Source: Gammaproteobacteria bacterium (lineage in GTDB: Bacteria; Pseudomonadota; Gammaproteobacteria; JAGOUN01). Taken from it: 34,699 nt of DNA. Where the stretch lies: contig JAJOJD010000074.1 of assembly GCA_021208965.1 (NCBI GenBank), forward strand, positions 1-34,699, written 5' to 3'. The position numbers were made by a program, and so were the translations under genes. Position 1 is the stretch's first letter. Each line of letters opens with the position of its first letter. Shown here piece by piece: positions 14,972 to 26,126 of the stretch. The notes below the pieces were generated by a model. It did no database searches, had not been told where the DNA came from, and saw only the letters and a program-made list of their open reading frames with translations.

Positions 14972-17900
14972 ATGATTGATAGAACAGCGCAACTTTCCTT
15001 TACAGAACAGCAGCGAATTCGTGTTGATTTCGGTAATCTGCCTGAAGTTATGGATATTCCTCCCCTGTTAGATATTCAAAAAGACTCTTATTTCCTTTTC
15101 TTGTATGATCATGAAGTCAATGGTGTTCAAGTCAAAAGTGGTTTGGAAAAGGCCTTCACCTCCGTTTTCCCTATTGTGAGTGTTTCCGGTTATGCCGAGT
15201 TGCATTATGTGTCTCACCGCATTGCTGAACCTATGTTTACGGTGAAAGAATGTCCTGCTCGTGATGCAAGTTACGCTGGCGCCCTGCGTGTAACATTGCG
15301 ATTAGTTATTTATGATAAAGATGCCCCGGCGAGTGAAAAAGTTATTAAAGATGTGAAAGAGCAAGAAGTTTATATGGGTGATCTTCCCTTAATGACAGAT
15401 TATGGGACATTCATTATTAATGGGACAGAGCGTGTTGTCGTTTCACAGTTACATCGTTCTCCCGGTGTATTCTATGATCATGATAGAGGGAAAACACACT
15501 CTTCAGGGAAAGTCTTATATTCTGCTCGTATTATTCCTTATCGAGGTTCTTGGCTGGATTTCGAATTTGATCCTAAAGATTGTGTATTTACTCGAATTGA
15601 TCGTCGTAGAAAGTTGCCGGCAACTATTTTGTTACGCGCTCTCGGTATGGATGATGAAGAAATATTGGCAACTTTTTTTGATTTTATTCCTGTTTCCTTT
15701 ACAACAGAAGGTCTGGATGTTGCAATCAATCCTTCTCGTTTACGCGGAGAAATTGCGACATTTGATATTATTTTGGACGGCCAGATCCTCGTGCCTGTGG
15801 GTCGTCGTGTTACGGCAAAACATGTCCGTGATCTAGAGAAAGCGGGAATTAAAAATCTTACTGCGCCATTGGATTATATTCTTGGCAAGATATTAGCCTC
15901 TGCATTGATTCATCCTGATACCGGAGAGGTTTTATTGAATGCTAATGCTGAAATAACCGCTGAGGTGATAGAGCTTATGCAACAATCCGGCGTAACGAAT
16001 TTTAAAATTATTTTTACAAATGACATCGATTGTGGCCCGTTTATTTCTGAAACTTTAAGAATTGATCCGACCAAGACGCCATTGGAAGCCATGGTAGAAA
16101 TTTATCGCATGATGCGACCAGGGGAGCCTCCGACAAAAGAAGCCGCAGAAGCATTATTTAGAAACTTGTTTTTTATGTTGGATCGGTATGATTTATCTGA
16201 TGTCGGACGAATGAAATTTAATCGACGCGTTGGGCGAAAAGAAATTACCGGTGAAGGCGTTCTCAGCAAAGACGATATCGTTGAAGCAATGCGCGTTTTA
16301 ATCAATATTCGAAACGGTAAAGGTGAGGTTGATGATATTGATCATTTAGGTAACCGTCGTGTTCGTAGCGTTGGGGAAATGTCTGAAAATCAATTTAGAA
16401 TTGGTTTGGTGCGGGTTGAACGGGCGGTAAAAGAACGTTTAGGCGTGGCTGAAGCAGAAGGCTTGATGCCGCAAGATTTGATTAATGCAAAGCCGATTTC
16501 TGCAGCTATTAAGGAGTTTTTTGGCTCCAGTCAATTGTCTCAGTTTATGGATCAAAATAATCCTTTGTCTGAAATTACGCATAAACGTCGTGTTTCTGCG
16601 TTAGGGCCAGGCGGTCTGTCAAGAGAACGAGCAGGGTTTGAGGTTCGTGACGTTCACCCAACACATTATGGACGTGTGTGTCCGATTGAAACTCCAGAGG
16701 GCCCAAATATTGGTTTGATTAATTCCCTTGCTGTTTATGCGCGGACAAATTCTTATGGTTTTTTAGAAGCGCCTTATCGTAAAGTGGTTGATGGTCGAGT
16801 GACGAATGACATTGAGTATTTATCGGCTATTGAAGAAAGTGAATATGTGATTGCTCAGGCCAGTGAACGCTTGGGTGACCAAAATGAATTGTTAGGTGAG
16901 TTAATTTCTTGTCGGCATAATAATGAAAGTATGTTTAGCACCCCTGACAAAGTGCAATATATGGATGTGTCACCAAAGCAGATTGTTTCTGTCGCGGCGG
17001 CACTTATTCCTTTCTTGGAGCATGATGATGCTAACCGTGCATTAATGGGTTCGAATATGCAACGCCAAGCGGTTCCAACACTTCGTTCAGAAAAACCGTT
17101 AGTTGGAACAGGGATTGAACACTTTGTTGCGCGAGATTCAGGTGTTACGGTTGTGGCTAAACGTGCCGGAGTCATCGAGTCGGTTGATGCTGCCCGTATT
17201 GTTATCAAAGTCGGTGATGTTGCCTCAGGTACCCCAGGCGTCGATATTTACAATCTTACTAAATATACCCGTTCAAACCAAAATACTTGTATGAACCAGC
17301 GTCCGCTCGTTCATGTTGGCGATGTTGTTAAGAAGGGAGATATTATTGCTGACGGTTCTTCAACAGACTTAGGTGAGTTAGCGTTAGGTCAGAATTTGCT
17401 TGTCGCGTTTATGCCTTGGAATGGTTATAACTTTGAAGATTCTATTCTTATTTCAGAGCGCGTTGTTCAAGAGGATCGTTTTACAACAGTCCACATTGAA
17501 GAATTGAGCTGTATTGCCCGTGATACTAAGTTAGGGGCAGAAGAAATTACAGCGGATATTCCTAGTGTTAGTGAAGGAGCTTTATCCAAGTTAGATAGTC
17601 ACGGTATTGTCTATGTTGGTGCAGAAGTTGGTCCTGGAGATATTCTCGTCGGAAAAGTCACACCCAAAGGAGAAGCTCAGCTCACGCCGGAAGAAAAACT
17701 ACTGCGCGCTATTTTTGGTGAAAAAGCATCTGATGTTAAAGATAGTTCCTTACGTGTTCCAGCGGGCATGCATGGTACTATTATTGACGTGCAAGTTTTT
17801 ACACGTGATGGTGTTGAAAAAGATGCTCGAGCTTTAGCCATTGAAGGTGAGCAGTTGGCTCAGGTCAAAAAAGACTTGAGCGATGAAGCGCGCATCAAAG

Positions 17901-19066
17901 AAGCCGATATTTATCGCCGTGTCTTGGTGCTTTTATTGGATAAAGTGGCTGTGAAAGGTCCGCAAAAACTGAAAAAAGGAGCACTAATATCGCAAGAGTA
18001 CTTAGAGTCATTGACTAAAGACAAATGGTTTGACGTCCGTGTTGAGTCAGATGAAGATAATGAAGTGTTGTCAGAGCTTCATGCTCAATTTTTGCAGATC
18101 AGAGCGGACTATGATAAACGTTATTCCGAGCAAAGTCGGAAAATCACCCAAGGTGATGATCTCGCGCCTGGTGTTCTGAAAGTGGTTAGGGTCTATATGG
18201 CTATTAAGCGACGTATTCAGCCAGGGGATAAAATGGCAGGTCGTCATGGAAACAAAGGGGTTATCTCTATGGTTGTCCCCGTAGAAGATATGCCTTATTC
18301 TGCTGATGGTACGCCGGTGGATATCGTTTTGAACCCGCTGGGGGTTCCTTCTCGGATGAATATTGGACAAGTTCTCGAGACGCATTTAGGTTGGGCAGCT
18401 AAAGGTTTAGGGCATAAAATAGGATTGATGCTAGATCAACAAGCCAAAATTAAAGAGATGAGGGGCTTTTTGGAGAAAATTTATAATCATGATGGTAAGA
18501 AGCGCATTGATTTAGATCGGCTGAGTGATAAACAAATTGTAACCTTGTCTAAAAACTTGCGACATGGCGTTCCGATGGCCAGTCCTGTTTTTGATGGTGC
18601 GCATGAAAGTGAAATTAAACGTATGCTCCAGCTCGCTGGGTTGCCAGAGAGTGGACAAGCCATTTTATTTGATGGTCGCACAGGGGATCAGTTTTTACGT
18701 CCTGTTACCGTAGGTTATATGTATATTCTCAAGTTGAATCACTTGGTTGATGATAAAATGCATGCCCGTTCGACAGGCTCGTATAGTTTAGTGACTCAAC
18801 AACCATTAGGCGGTAAAGCACAGTTCGGGGGACAGCGTTTTGGGGAAATGGAAGTATGGGCGCTCGAAGCGTATGGTGCAGCTTATACACTGCAGGAAAT
18901 GCTCACTGTTAAGTCGGATGACGTTAACGGTAGAACAAAAATGTATAAAAATATCGTGGATGGCAATCAAACCTTAGATACTAGCGTGCCTGAAGCCTTT
19001 AACGTGCTCGTGAAAGAAATTCGTTCATTAGCGATTGATATTGATACTGATAGTGACAACGATTAA
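14972..19066 (+). CDS. rpoB: DNA-directed RNA polymerase subunit beta
   Basis: The 1364-residue beta subunit forms one pincer of RNA polymerase and part of the active centre. The N-terminus ([21 protein letters not shown]), the rifampicin pocket ([21 protein letters not shown], near residues 518-540, wild-type at the classic resistance positions), the [24 protein letters not shown]-type segment and the C-terminal [23 protein letters not shown] clamp are all present. The length is close to E. coli (1342). ATG 14972 follows TTGAGGTAA. rpoC starts 13 bases downstream. Confidence 0.98.
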   Translation: MIDRTAQLSFTEQQRIRVDFGNLPEVMDIPPLLDIQKDSYFLFLYDHEVNGVQVKSGLEKAFTSVFPIVSVSGYAELHYVSHRIAEPMFTVKECPARDASYAGALRVTLRLVIYDKDAPASEKVIKDVKEQEVYMGDLPLMTDYGTFIINGTERVVVSQLHRSPGVFYDHDRGKTHSSGKVLYSARIIPYRGSWLDFEFDPKDCVFTRIDRRRKLPATILLRALGMDDEEILATFFDFIPVSFTTEGLDVAINPSRLRGEIATFDIILDGQILVPVGRRVTAKHVRDLEKAGIKNLTAPLDYILGKILASALIHPDTGEVLLNANAEITAEVIELMQQSGVTNFKIIFTNDIDCGPFISETLRIDPTKTPLEAMVEIYRMMRPGEPPTKEAAEALFRNLFFMLDRYDLSDVGRMKFNRRVGRKEITGEGVLSKDDIVEAMRVLINIRNGKGEVDDIDHLGNRRVRSVGEMSENQFRIGLVRVERAVKERLGVAEAEGLMPQDLINAKPISAAIKEFFGSSQLSQFMDQNNPLSEITHKRRVSALGPGGLSRERAGFEVRDVHPTHYGRVCPIETPEGPNIGLINSLAVYARTNSYGFLEAPYRKVVDGRVTNDIEYLSAIEESEYVIAQASERLGDQNELLGELISCRHNNESMFSTPDKVQYMDVSPKQIVSVAAALIPFLEHDDANRALMGSNMQRQAVPTLRSEKPLVGTGIEHFVARDSGVTVVAKRAGVIESVDAARIVIKVGDVASGTPGVDIYNLTKYTRSNQNTCMNQRPLVHVGDVVKKGDIIADGSSTDLGELALGQNLLVAFMPWNGYNFEDSILISERVVQEDRFTTVHIEELSCIARDTKLGAEEITADIPSVSEGALSKLDSHGIVYVGAEVGPGDILVGKVTPKGEAQLTPEEKLLRAIFGEKASDVKDSSLRVPAGMHGTIIDVQVFTRDGVEKDARALAIEGEQLAQVKKDLSDEARIKEADIYRRVLVLLLDKVAVKGPQKLKKGALISQEYLESLTKDKWFDVRVESDEDNEVLSELHAQFLQIRADYDKRYSEQSRKITQGDDLAPGVLKVVRVYMAIKRRIQPGDKMAGRHGNKGVISMVVPVEDMPYSADGTPVDIVLNPLGVPSRMNIGQVLETHLGWAAKGLGHKIGLMLDQQAKIKEMRGFLEKIYNHDGKKRIDLDRLSDKQIVTLSKNLRHGVPMASPVFDGAHESEIKRMLQLAGLPESGQAILFDGRTGDQFLRPVTVGYMYILKLNHLVDDKMHARSTGSYSLVTQQPLGGKAQFGGQRFGEMEVWALEAYGAAYTLQEMLTVKSDDVNGRTKMYKNIVDGNQTLDTSVPEAFNVLVKEIRSLAIDIDTDSDND

Positions 19067-19079
19067 TGGGGGAGCGATT

Positions 19080-22000
19080 GTGAATTTAAAACATATTTTA
19101 AAGCCTGCTCAAGGCGCCTTGAATGCGGTCAAAATTTCTTTGGCTTCTCCGGATATGATTCGCTCTTGGTCTTATGGTGAAGTTAAAAAGCCAGAAACGA
19201 TTAATTATCGAACGTTTAAACCTGAGCGTGATGGTTTATTTTGTGCCAAAATATTTGGGCCGATTAAAGATTATGAGTGCTTGTGTGGAAAGTATAAACG
19301 TCTAAAACACCGTGGTGTTGTTTGTGAAAAATGCGGTGTTGAAGTCACTCTGACGAAAGTGCGGCGTGATCGTATGGGGCATGTCGAATTAGCCTGTCCT
19401 GTTGCGCACATTTGGTTTCTAAAATCCCTGCCGTCCCGAATAGGATTGTTATTGGACATGACCTTGCGTGATATTGAGCGTATTCTTTATTTTGAAGCCT
19501 TTGTTGTCACAGAGCCTGGAATGACTCAGTTGAAGCGTGGGCAGTTGCTGACAGACGAAGAGTATTATGACGCGATTGAAGAGTACGGTGATGAGTTTGA
19601 GGCACAAATGGGTGCAGAGGCGATTCAGCAACTCTTAAGTGATGTTGAAATCAAAGAAGAAATTGAGGCTATTTACCAAGAGTTACCGAGTACTTCTTCA
19701 GAAACGAAGCTGAAAAAAATGGCTAAGCGTTTAAAGCTCTTAGAAGCATTTCATGATTCAGGGAATCGTCCTGAATGGATGATTTTAAATGTGTTGCCTG
19801 TTTTGCCTCCAGAATTACGGCCACTCGTTCCTTTGGATGGGGGGCGATTTGCGACTTCTGATTTGAATGATTTGTATCGTCGCGTGATTAATCGTAATAA
19901 TCGGTTAAAACGATTATTAGATTTGAATGCGCCAGATATTATTGTGCGTAATGAAAAACGAATGTTGCAAGAGTCTGTTGATGCGTTGCTCGACAACGGT
20001 CGACGTGGTCGAGCCATTACGGGAGCCAATAAACGTCCCTTGAAATCATTGGCCGATATGATCAAAGGGAAACAAGGGCGTTTTCGTCAGAACTTGTTAG
20101 GTAAACGCGTTGATTACTCAGGTCGTTCAGTGATTGTGGTTGGCCCGACGCTTCGGTTACATCAGTGCGGGCTTCCTAAAAAAATGGCGTTGGAATTATT
20201 TAAGCCGTTTATTTTTAGTAAATTACAATATCGTGGATTAGCGAATACGATTAAAGCCGCTAAAAAAATGGTTGAACGTGCTGAGCCAGAAGTCTGGGAT
20301 ATTCTCGCAGAAGTGATTCGTGAACATCCGGTTCTTTTGAACCGTGCTCCCACGTTGCACCGTTTAGGAATTCAAGCTTTTGAACCTTTACTCATTGAAG
20401 GTAAAGCGATTCAGTTACATCCTCTGGTTTGTACGGCATATAATGCAGACTTCGATGGAGATCAGATGGCGGTTCATGTCCCCTTATCCTTAGAAGCACA
20501 GCTAGAAGCGCGCACTTTGATGATGTCATCAAACAATATTCTTTCTCCAGCCAATGGCGAGCCAATTATTGTTCCATCACAAGATGTCGTTTTGGGTCTC
20601 TATTATTTAACGCGTGGTCGAGTCAATGCTAAAGGCGAGGGCATGTGTTTTGCGAGTGTTAAAGAAGCAGAAATAGCCTATCGTAATGGTGTTGTTGATT
20701 TACAGGCAGCGGTTGATGTGCGATTGAAAGATGGTGAGTCTTATGTTCGCCACAAAACAACCGTAGGTCGAGCTTTATTGTCTAGTGTTTTGCCTACAAG
20801 TCTTCCATTTTCTTTAATTAATAAAGTGATGACGAAGTCAACTATTTCTAAAGTGATTAATACGTGCTATCGAACGTTAGGGTTAAAAGACACTGTTATC
20901 TTGTGTGACCACTTAATGTATACAGGATTTGAGTATGCGACAGTTGCAGGTATATCGATTGGGATTAACGATATGGTTATTCCTGATGCCAAAAATGGGA
21001 TTGTCAATGAGGCGGAAAGTGAAGTTAAAGAGATTGAACAGCAATTTTCTTCCGGTTTGGTGACTCAAGGTGAGCGCTACAACAAAGTGGTTGATATTTG
21101 GTCGAGAGCAAATGATCAAGTGGCAAAAGCGATGATGGATAATTTATCGAAAGAACCGGTTATTAATAAATCAGGAAAAGCCGTGGATCAAGAATCCTTC
21201 AACTCTATTTATATGATGGCCGATTCTGGTGCGCGGGGTTCTGCTGCTCAGATTCGTCAGTTGGCGGGTATGCGAGGATTGATGGCTCGTCCTGATGGCT
21301 CGATTATCGAAACGCCGATTACCGCTAATTTCCGTGAAGGCCTAAACGTAGCTCAGTATTTTATTTCAACACACGGTGCGCGAAAAGGCTTAGCAGATAC
21401 CGCGTTAAAAACAGCAAATTCCGGTTATTTAACTCGACGTTTAGTCGATGTTGCCCAAGATGTTGTCATTGTTTTAGACGATTGTAAAACAGAGCAGGGA
21501 TTAATCATGACTCCCTTGATTGAAGGTGGCGATGTTGTTGAGCCCTTGCGTGATCGAGTGTTGGGTCGTACTGTTGCAGAAGATGTTTACGCGCCAGGTG
21601 CGGATGAAACGCTACTTGTTGCCGCCGGGACTTTGTTAGACGAGCATTTAGTGGATGAACTAGAAAAAGCGAGCGTTGATCGTGTCAAAGTGAGGTCTTC
21701 TATTACGTGCGAAGCCCATTATGGGGTGTGTTCAACGTGTTATGGGCGTGATCTTGCTCGTGGGCATCAAGTTAATATTGGTGAATCGGTGGGTGTCATT
21801 GCGGCTCAATCAATTGGTGAGCCAGGTACACAGCTAACGATGAGAACCTTTCACATTGGGGGAGCAGCCTCTAAAGCAGTGGTTGCAAATAGTATACAAG
21901 TTAAAGGTAGCGGTTCAGTGAAGCTTGTTAATGCGAAGTTGGTTGATCGTGCGGATGGAAAGCAGGTAACCGTTTCTCGTTCGAGTGAGTTAGTGGTGAT

Positions 22001-23291
22001 TGATAAGCATTTGCGTGAACGTGAGCGTTATAAAGTCCCTTACGGCGCAGTCCTAAATTTTCCAGATGGTAGTGCGGTTAACGGTGGAGAAATAGTTGCC
22101 AATTGGGATCCGCATACACATCCGATTATTACTGAAGTAGCCGGAATTGTGAAATTTATTGATATGGTTGAAGGATCGACGATTAATCGTCAGACCGATG
22201 AAGTCACAGGACTTTCAAGCATTGTAGTGACTGATGCAAAACAGCGGGGTAAAGGTGGCCGTGAATTAAAGCCTTTATTGAAACTTGTTAGTCAAACCGG
22301 TGAAGAATTATGTATTCCTGGAACTAATGTTCCAGCGCAATACTTTTTGCCTGTTGACGCGATTGTTACCGTTGAAGATGGAAAAATGGCGAAAGTGGGA
22401 GACATTCTTGCGCGTATTCCGCAGGAAACGTCAAAGACTCGAGATATTACCGGTGGTTTGCCGCGAGTAGCTGATTTATTTGAAGCTCGTAAGCCAAAAG
22501 ATCCTGCCATCTTGGCGGAAACTTCTGGTGTGGTTAGTTTTGGCAAGGAAACCAAAGGTAAGCGGCGCTTAATGATTACGTCGACTTCTGGCGAAGTTCA
22601 TGAAGAGCTTATTCCGAAATGGCGAAATATTAATGTTTTTGAGGGTGAACATGTCGAGCGCGGTGAAACGATTGCCGATGGTCCAGCGAATCCGCACGAT
22701 ATTTTGCGTTTGTTGGGTGTTCATAGTTTGGCGTCGTACATTGTTAATGAGGTTCAGGATGTTTATCGTTTGCAAGGCGTCAAAATTAATGATAAGCATA
22801 TCGAAGTGATTGTTAACCAAATGCTACGTAAAGTATTGGTGTTGTCACCTGGGGATAGTCGTTATCTTAAAGGAGATCAAACTGAGCGTTCCGCCGTTCT
22901 TCAGGCTAATGAAAAATTGCGTGCAGAAGGTAAAATGGAAATCGGCTATCAACCAATACTGTTAGGTATTACGAAAGCCTCTTTATCAACGGATTCATTT
23001 TTATCTGCAGCATCGTTCCAAGAAACAACACGCGTGATTACAGAATCTGCTGTGCGTGGCGCAAAAGACTCTCTACGTGGCTTAAAAGAAAATGTTTTGC
23101 TAGGGCGTGTTATTCCTGCTGGGACGGGGCATGCCTATCATGCAGCTCGTGCGGCAGGCAGGTCTTATGATCCCGTTGATGCGCAGGCTTCTTCTGAACG
23201 TGATATTGTTGAGTTTGAAGATGCTTTTGCTAAGGCTCTCGCTGAAAATCAGCGTGCTTCTCAACAACCTGATCATGCAGAGGAAGAGTGA
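19080..23291 (+). CDS. rpoC: DNA-directed RNA polymerase subunit beta'
   Basis: The 1403-residue catalytic subunit. Zinc site 1 is [20 protein letters not shown] near residue 70, the active-site magnesium loop NADFDGDQM is at 455-463, the bridge helix and trigger loop ([12 protein letters not shown]) follow, and zinc site 2 is the [14 protein letters not shown] segment. The length is almost that of E. coli (1407). I chose GTG 19080, which follows GGGGGAG and gives NLKHILK at the start; the frame is open upstream inside rpoB, but that is overlap. A hairpin terminator follows the stop. Confidence 0.97.
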   Translation: MNLKHILKPAQGALNAVKISLASPDMIRSWSYGEVKKPETINYRTFKPERDGLFCAKIFGPIKDYECLCGKYKRLKHRGVVCEKCGVEVTLTKVRRDRMGHVELACPVAHIWFLKSLPSRIGLLLDMTLRDIERILYFEAFVVTEPGMTQLKRGQLLTDEEYYDAIEEYGDEFEAQMGAEAIQQLLSDVEIKEEIEAIYQELPSTSSETKLKKMAKRLKLLEAFHDSGNRPEWMILNVLPVLPPELRPLVPLDGGRFATSDLNDLYRRVINRNNRLKRLLDLNAPDIIVRNEKRMLQESVDALLDNGRRGRAITGANKRPLKSLADMIKGKQGRFRQNLLGKRVDYSGRSVIVVGPTLRLHQCGLPKKMALELFKPFIFSKLQYRGLANTIKAAKKMVERAEPEVWDILAEVIREHPVLLNRAPTLHRLGIQAFEPLLIEGKAIQLHPLVCTAYNADFDGDQMAVHVPLSLEAQLEARTLMMSSNNILSPANGEPIIVPSQDVVLGLYYLTRGRVNAKGEGMCFASVKEAEIAYRNGVVDLQAAVDVRLKDGESYVRHKTTVGRALLSSVLPTSLPFSLINKVMTKSTISKVINTCYRTLGLKDTVILCDHLMYTGFEYATVAGISIGINDMVIPDAKNGIVNEAESEVKEIEQQFSSGLVTQGERYNKVVDIWSRANDQVAKAMMDNLSKEPVINKSGKAVDQESFNSIYMMADSGARGSAAQIRQLAGMRGLMARPDGSIIETPITANFREGLNVAQYFISTHGARKGLADTALKTANSGYLTRRLVDVAQDVVIVLDDCKTEQGLIMTPLIEGGDVVEPLRDRVLGRTVAEDVYAPGADETLLVAAGTLLDEHLVDELEKASVDRVKVRSSITCEAHYGVCSTCYGRDLARGHQVNIGESVGVIAAQSIGEPGTQLTMRTFHIGGAASKAVVANSIQVKGSGSVKLVNAKLVDRADGKQVTVSRSSELVVIDKHLRERERYKVPYGAVLNFPDGSAVNGGEIVANWDPHTHPIITEVAGIVKFIDMVEGSTINRQTDEVTGLSSIVVTDAKQRGKGGRELKPLLKLVSQTGEELCIPGTNVPAQYFLPVDAIVTVEDGKMAKVGDILARIPQETSKTRDITGGLPRVADLFEARKPKDPAILAETSGVVSFGKETKGKRRLMITSTSGEVHEELIPKWRNINVFEGEHVERGETIADGPANPHDILRLLGVHSLASYIVNEVQDVYRLQGVKINDKHIEVIVNQMLRKVLVLSPGDSRYLKGDQTERSAVLQANEKLRAEGKMEIGYQPILLGITKASLSTDSFLSAASFQETTRVITESAVRGAKDSLRGLKENVLLGRVIPAGTGHAYHAARAAGRSYDPVDAQASSERDIVEFEDAFAKALAENQRASQQPDHAEEE

Positions 23292-23297
23292 TTTTCT

Positions 23298-23325
23298 AAA
23301 AAAGGCGTCTAGCATGACGCCTTTT
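23298..23325 (+). terminator. Rho-independent terminator after rpoC
   Basis: AAAAGGCGTC (23300-23309), loop tagcat, GACGCCTTTT (23316-23325): a perfect 10-bp stem whose 3' arm ends in four T. It separates rpoBC from metG. The short T-run may allow partial read-through to metG, which has no obvious promoter of its own. Confidence 0.75.
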
Positions 23326-23338
23326 AAAAAGGGGTTTA

Positions 23339-25024
23339 ATGAAATATTTAATCACAAGTGCGCTTCCATATATCAATGGCGTTAAGCATTTAGGAAATAT
23401 TATCGGTTCATTATTGCCCGCTGATGTGTATGCGCGTTTTCTTCGGCAGCAAGGCGAGGAGGTTCTCTATATTTGTGGAACCGATGAGCATGGAACACCT
23501 GCGGAAATTGCGGCCGCTGAAGAGTCTTTGCCCGTTGCCGACTATTGCGAGAAAATGTACCTAACGCAGAAAAATATTTATCAACAATTTTCCATATCTT
23601 TTGATTATTTTGGACGCAGTTCTGCCTCTAGTAATCATCATTTAACGCAAAAAATTTTTCAAGACTTAGACAAAAATGGTTACATTGTAGGAAACAGTCT
23701 TCAACAATTTTATTCAATCGATGATCATCGTTTTCTTCCGGATCGTTATGTCGTGGGGATATGCCCTTATTGCGAATACGATAAAGCCCGAGGGGATCAA
23801 TGCGACTTATGTGGTAAATTATTGGATCCCGTTGAGTTGGTGGAGCCAAAGTCAGCAATTAGCGGTAGTAAAAACTTAGAAGTTAAAATGGTTAACCATG
23901 TTTTTCTGGCTTTGGACAAGCTAGAGAGTAAGGTGCGCGCGTGGGTTCAACAGAAAGAATCTGGTTGGCCAGCTTATTCTACGAGTGTTGTGCGAAAATG
24001 GTTGACTGAAGGACTCGAGCCACGCTGTATTTCTCGTGACTTGGACTGGGGGGTTCCAATTACCAAGCCAGGATATGAAGATAAGGTTTTTTACGTCTGG
24101 TTTGACGCGCCAATGGCCTATATTGCTATTACCCAAGACTGGGCGAGCAATATTGCAGGTAATAAAGATGCCTGGAAATCTTGGTGGTGTGGCGATAATG
24201 CTAGCGTAAAATACGTTCAATTTATGGCCAAAGATAATTTGCCTTTTCATGGAATTATGTGGCCGGCCATGTTGTTGGGGGCTGAATCTATCGAATGGAA
24301 AACAGTCGATGTTCTTAAAGGATTTCATTGGCTTACCTATGAAGGAGGCAAATTTTCGACAAGCCTAAAGAGAGGTATTTTTTCGGATACAGCTTTGCAG
24401 CTTTTTCCCGCTGATTATTGGCGATACTATTTATTAGCGAATATTCCTGAAAGTAACGATTCAGATTTTCGTCTAGATGATTTTATAGCCACGATTAACA
24501 AAGATTTAGTCGGTGTTCTTGGCAACTTTATCCATCGCATTTCAGTCATGATTGAAAAGCACTTTGATGGTTGTATCCCCTTTTATGAGCAGGGGAATCT
24601 CTATATACAGAAATTAACGGATGTTTGTCTGCCTTTAGTCAGAAAAATCAAAGAAGAATATGAACAATTAAATTTTAGATCTTTAATGCGATTGATAAGA
24701 GAGTTTTGGTGCCTAGGGAATGAGTTTATTGCCGAAGTTCAACCTTGGACGCTGTTGAAAGAGGACAAGCAAAAAGCCGCTAACTCACTCGCTGCTTCCT
24801 TGCACCTTGTGCGTTTGTATGGAATAGTCAGTTTCCCGATTATCCCCAATGCAGCAAAAAAAATGTTGGATTTTATTGATTCATCTGAACAGCGGCCATT
24901 TCTTGATGCGTTGAGCTTTAATTGTCTTGCTGCCGGCAAAAAATTAAACGCTGCGGGACTTTTGTTCGAAAAAATTACAGCTGAGCAGCAGAATGCACTT
25001 ATGGAAAGATTTTCGATAGAGTAG
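23339..25024 (+). CDS. metG: Methionyl-tRNA synthetase, divergent type without C-terminal dimerisation domain
   Basis: Charges tRNA-Met with methionine. The 561-residue protein has the class I catalytic domain with TSALPYINGVKHLGN (signature HLGN, residues 17-20, in place of HIGH) and a zinc knuckle with cysteines 142, 145, 155 and 158 (CPYC, CDLC). It continues with FYVWFDAPMAYI, FMAKDNLPFHGIMWPA and the second signature KFSTS at 338-342 instead of KMSKS, then an alpha-helical anticodon domain. E. coli MetRS (677) has an extra C-terminal tRNA-binding domain that is absent here. AAAAAGGGG precedes the ATG. Its sequence style differs from the canonical gammaproteobacterial enzyme, which suggests transfer; whether another metG exists is unknown. 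Confidence 0.92.
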   Translation: MKYLITSALPYINGVKHLGNIIGSLLPADVYARFLRQQGEEVLYICGTDEHGTPAEIAAAEESLPVADYCEKMYLTQKNIYQQFSISFDYFGRSSASSNHHLTQKIFQDLDKNGYIVGNSLQQFYSIDDHRFLPDRYVVGICPYCEYDKARGDQCDLCGKLLDPVELVEPKSAISGSKNLEVKMVNHVFLALDKLESKVRAWVQQKESGWPAYSTSVVRKWLTEGLEPRCISRDLDWGVPITKPGYEDKVFYVWFDAPMAYIAITQDWASNIAGNKDAWKSWWCGDNASVKYVQFMAKDNLPFHGIMWPAMLLGAESIEWKTVDVLKGFHWLTYEGGKFSTSLKRGIFSDTALQLFPADYWRYYLLANIPESNDSDFRLDDFIATINKDLVGVLGNFIHRISVMIEKHFDGCIPFYEQGNLYIQKLTDVCLPLVRKIKEEYEQLNFRSLMRLIREFWCLGNEFIAEVQPWTLLKEDKQKAANSLAASLHLVRLYGIVSFPIIPNAAKKMLDFIDSSEQRPFLDALSFNCLAAGKKLNAAGLLFEKITAEQQNALMERFSIE

Positions 25025-25045
25025 TATTTTTTTAAGTTGCCTCGC

Positions 25046-25074
25046 TTGACAACGTGGGGCAGCATCATTAGAAT
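25046..25074 (+). promoter_or_regulatory. Strong sigma70 promoter of the str operon
   Basis: TTGACA (25046-25051), exactly 17 bases, TAGAAT (25069-25074). It lies 61 bases before rpsL, just past the metG stop. A TGCTCT/AGAGCA hairpin follows in the leader (25078-25099), then a T-run, which may act as an attenuator. Confidence 0.8.
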
Positions 25075-25135
25075 CTTGCTCTCGCTCAAAAAAGAGCAGG
25101 GGTTTTTATTGTCATAAAAGAGGTGGAGCAACAGA

Positions 25136-25510
25136 ATGCCGACAATTAATCAGTTAACGAAATCGCCGAGAAAACCGCGCATTAAGCGAAATGCGACAAG
25201 GGCTCTCGCCCGTTGTCCACAGAAAAGGGGGGTTTGTACCCGTGTGTATACGACAACTCCGAAAAAACCTAACTCTGCTTTGCGAAAAGTCGCTCGTGTT
25301 CGATTGACTAATGGTTTTGAAGTCACTTCTTATATTGGGGGTGAAGGCCATAACTTGCAGGAACACTCAGTTGTTCTCGTTCGAGGAGGTCGTGTAAAAG
25401 ACTTACCTGGCGTGCGTTATCACACTGTGCGCGGTGCCTTAGATACAGCGGGTGTTCAAAAGCGTAAGCGTGGGCGCTCTAAGTATGGTACAAAGCGCGC
25501 TAAAAAATAG
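25136..25510 (+). CDS. rpsL: 30S ribosomal protein S12
   Basis: S12 lies at the decoding centre and controls accuracy. The 124-residue protein contains the universally conserved [21 protein letters not shown] loop and [20 protein letters not shown]. Lys43 and the Lys of RVKDLPG are wild type, so no classic streptomycin-resistance change is present. GAGGTGGAG precedes the ATG. First gene of rpsL-rpsG-fusA-tuf. Confidence 0.97.
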   Translation: MPTINQLTKSPRKPRIKRNATRALARCPQKRGVCTRVYTTTPKKPNSALRKVARVRLTNGFEVTSYIGGEGHNLQEHSVVLVRGGRVKDLPGVRYHTVRGALDTAGVQKRKRGRSKYGTKRAKK

Positions 25511-25541
25511 AATGATTTATTTATTGTTGAGGATTATCTAG

Positions 25542-26078
25542 ATGTCAAGAAGAAATGCAGCACCGAAAAGGGAAATCCTTCCTGATCCGGTTTACGGTAG
25601 TCAAGTTGTTGCAAAATTTATTAATTGCTTAATGAAAAGTGGTAAGAAGTCTATTGCAGAAAAAATAGTTTATACCTCCTTGGATTCAGCGCTTGAAAAA
25701 CTTAAGAAGGTTGACCTTAAAGATGATGAGGCTGGGGATGGTTCTTCTGGTAGCCGAGGTTCGGCTAAAATGGCTACTCCTGTTCACGTGTTAGAATATG
25801 TCCTCCGTGCTGTTCGTCCTCTTGTTGAAGTTAAATCGCGTCGTGTAGGTGGTTCTACTTATCAAGTGCCTATTGAGGTCAGCGAAAATCGCGGAATGGC
25901 TTTAGCCATGAAGTGGTTGATCGATTTTTCTCGGGCGCGTTCTGAAAAGACAATGATTAATCAGTTAACTGCTGAGATTGTCGATGCTTGTCAGGGGCGC
26001 GGCGCTTCTATTAAGAAGCGTATTGATACGCATAAAATGGCGGAAGCAAATAAGGCGTTTGCTCATTTTCGTTGGTGA
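25542..26078 (+). CDS. rpsG: 30S ribosomal protein S7 with an internal insertion
   Basis: S7 organises the 30S head and, in E. coli, represses the str operon. The 178-residue protein begins with [19 protein letters not shown] and ends [15 protein letters not shown], both typical. [16 protein letters not shown] is intact. Between the second and third helices (about residues 54-80) lies an extra acidic and Gly/Ser-rich stretch ([18 protein letters not shown]) of roughly 20 residues not found in E. coli S7. The frame is intact, so this is a genuine loop insertion. TGAGGA lies upstream of ATG 25542. Confidence 0.96.
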   Translation: MSRRNAAPKREILPDPVYGSQVVAKFINCLMKSGKKSIAEKIVYTSLDSALEKLKKVDLKDDEAGDGSSGSRGSAKMATPVHVLEYVLRAVRPLVEVKSRRVGGSTYQVPIEVSENRGMALAMKWLIDFSRARSEKTMINQLTAEIVDACQGRGASIKKRIDTHKMAEANKAFAHFRW

Positions 26079-26126
26079 TCATAAGATCGTACTGCTGAAT
26101 AGCATTTAAATAAAGAGGTAAAATTC

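Noticed and set aside
25078-25110. Hairpin in the rpsL leader as a full terminator
   Set aside because: It lies between a strong promoter and rpsL; a six-bp stem with GGGG before the T-run is weak, so at most an attenuator.
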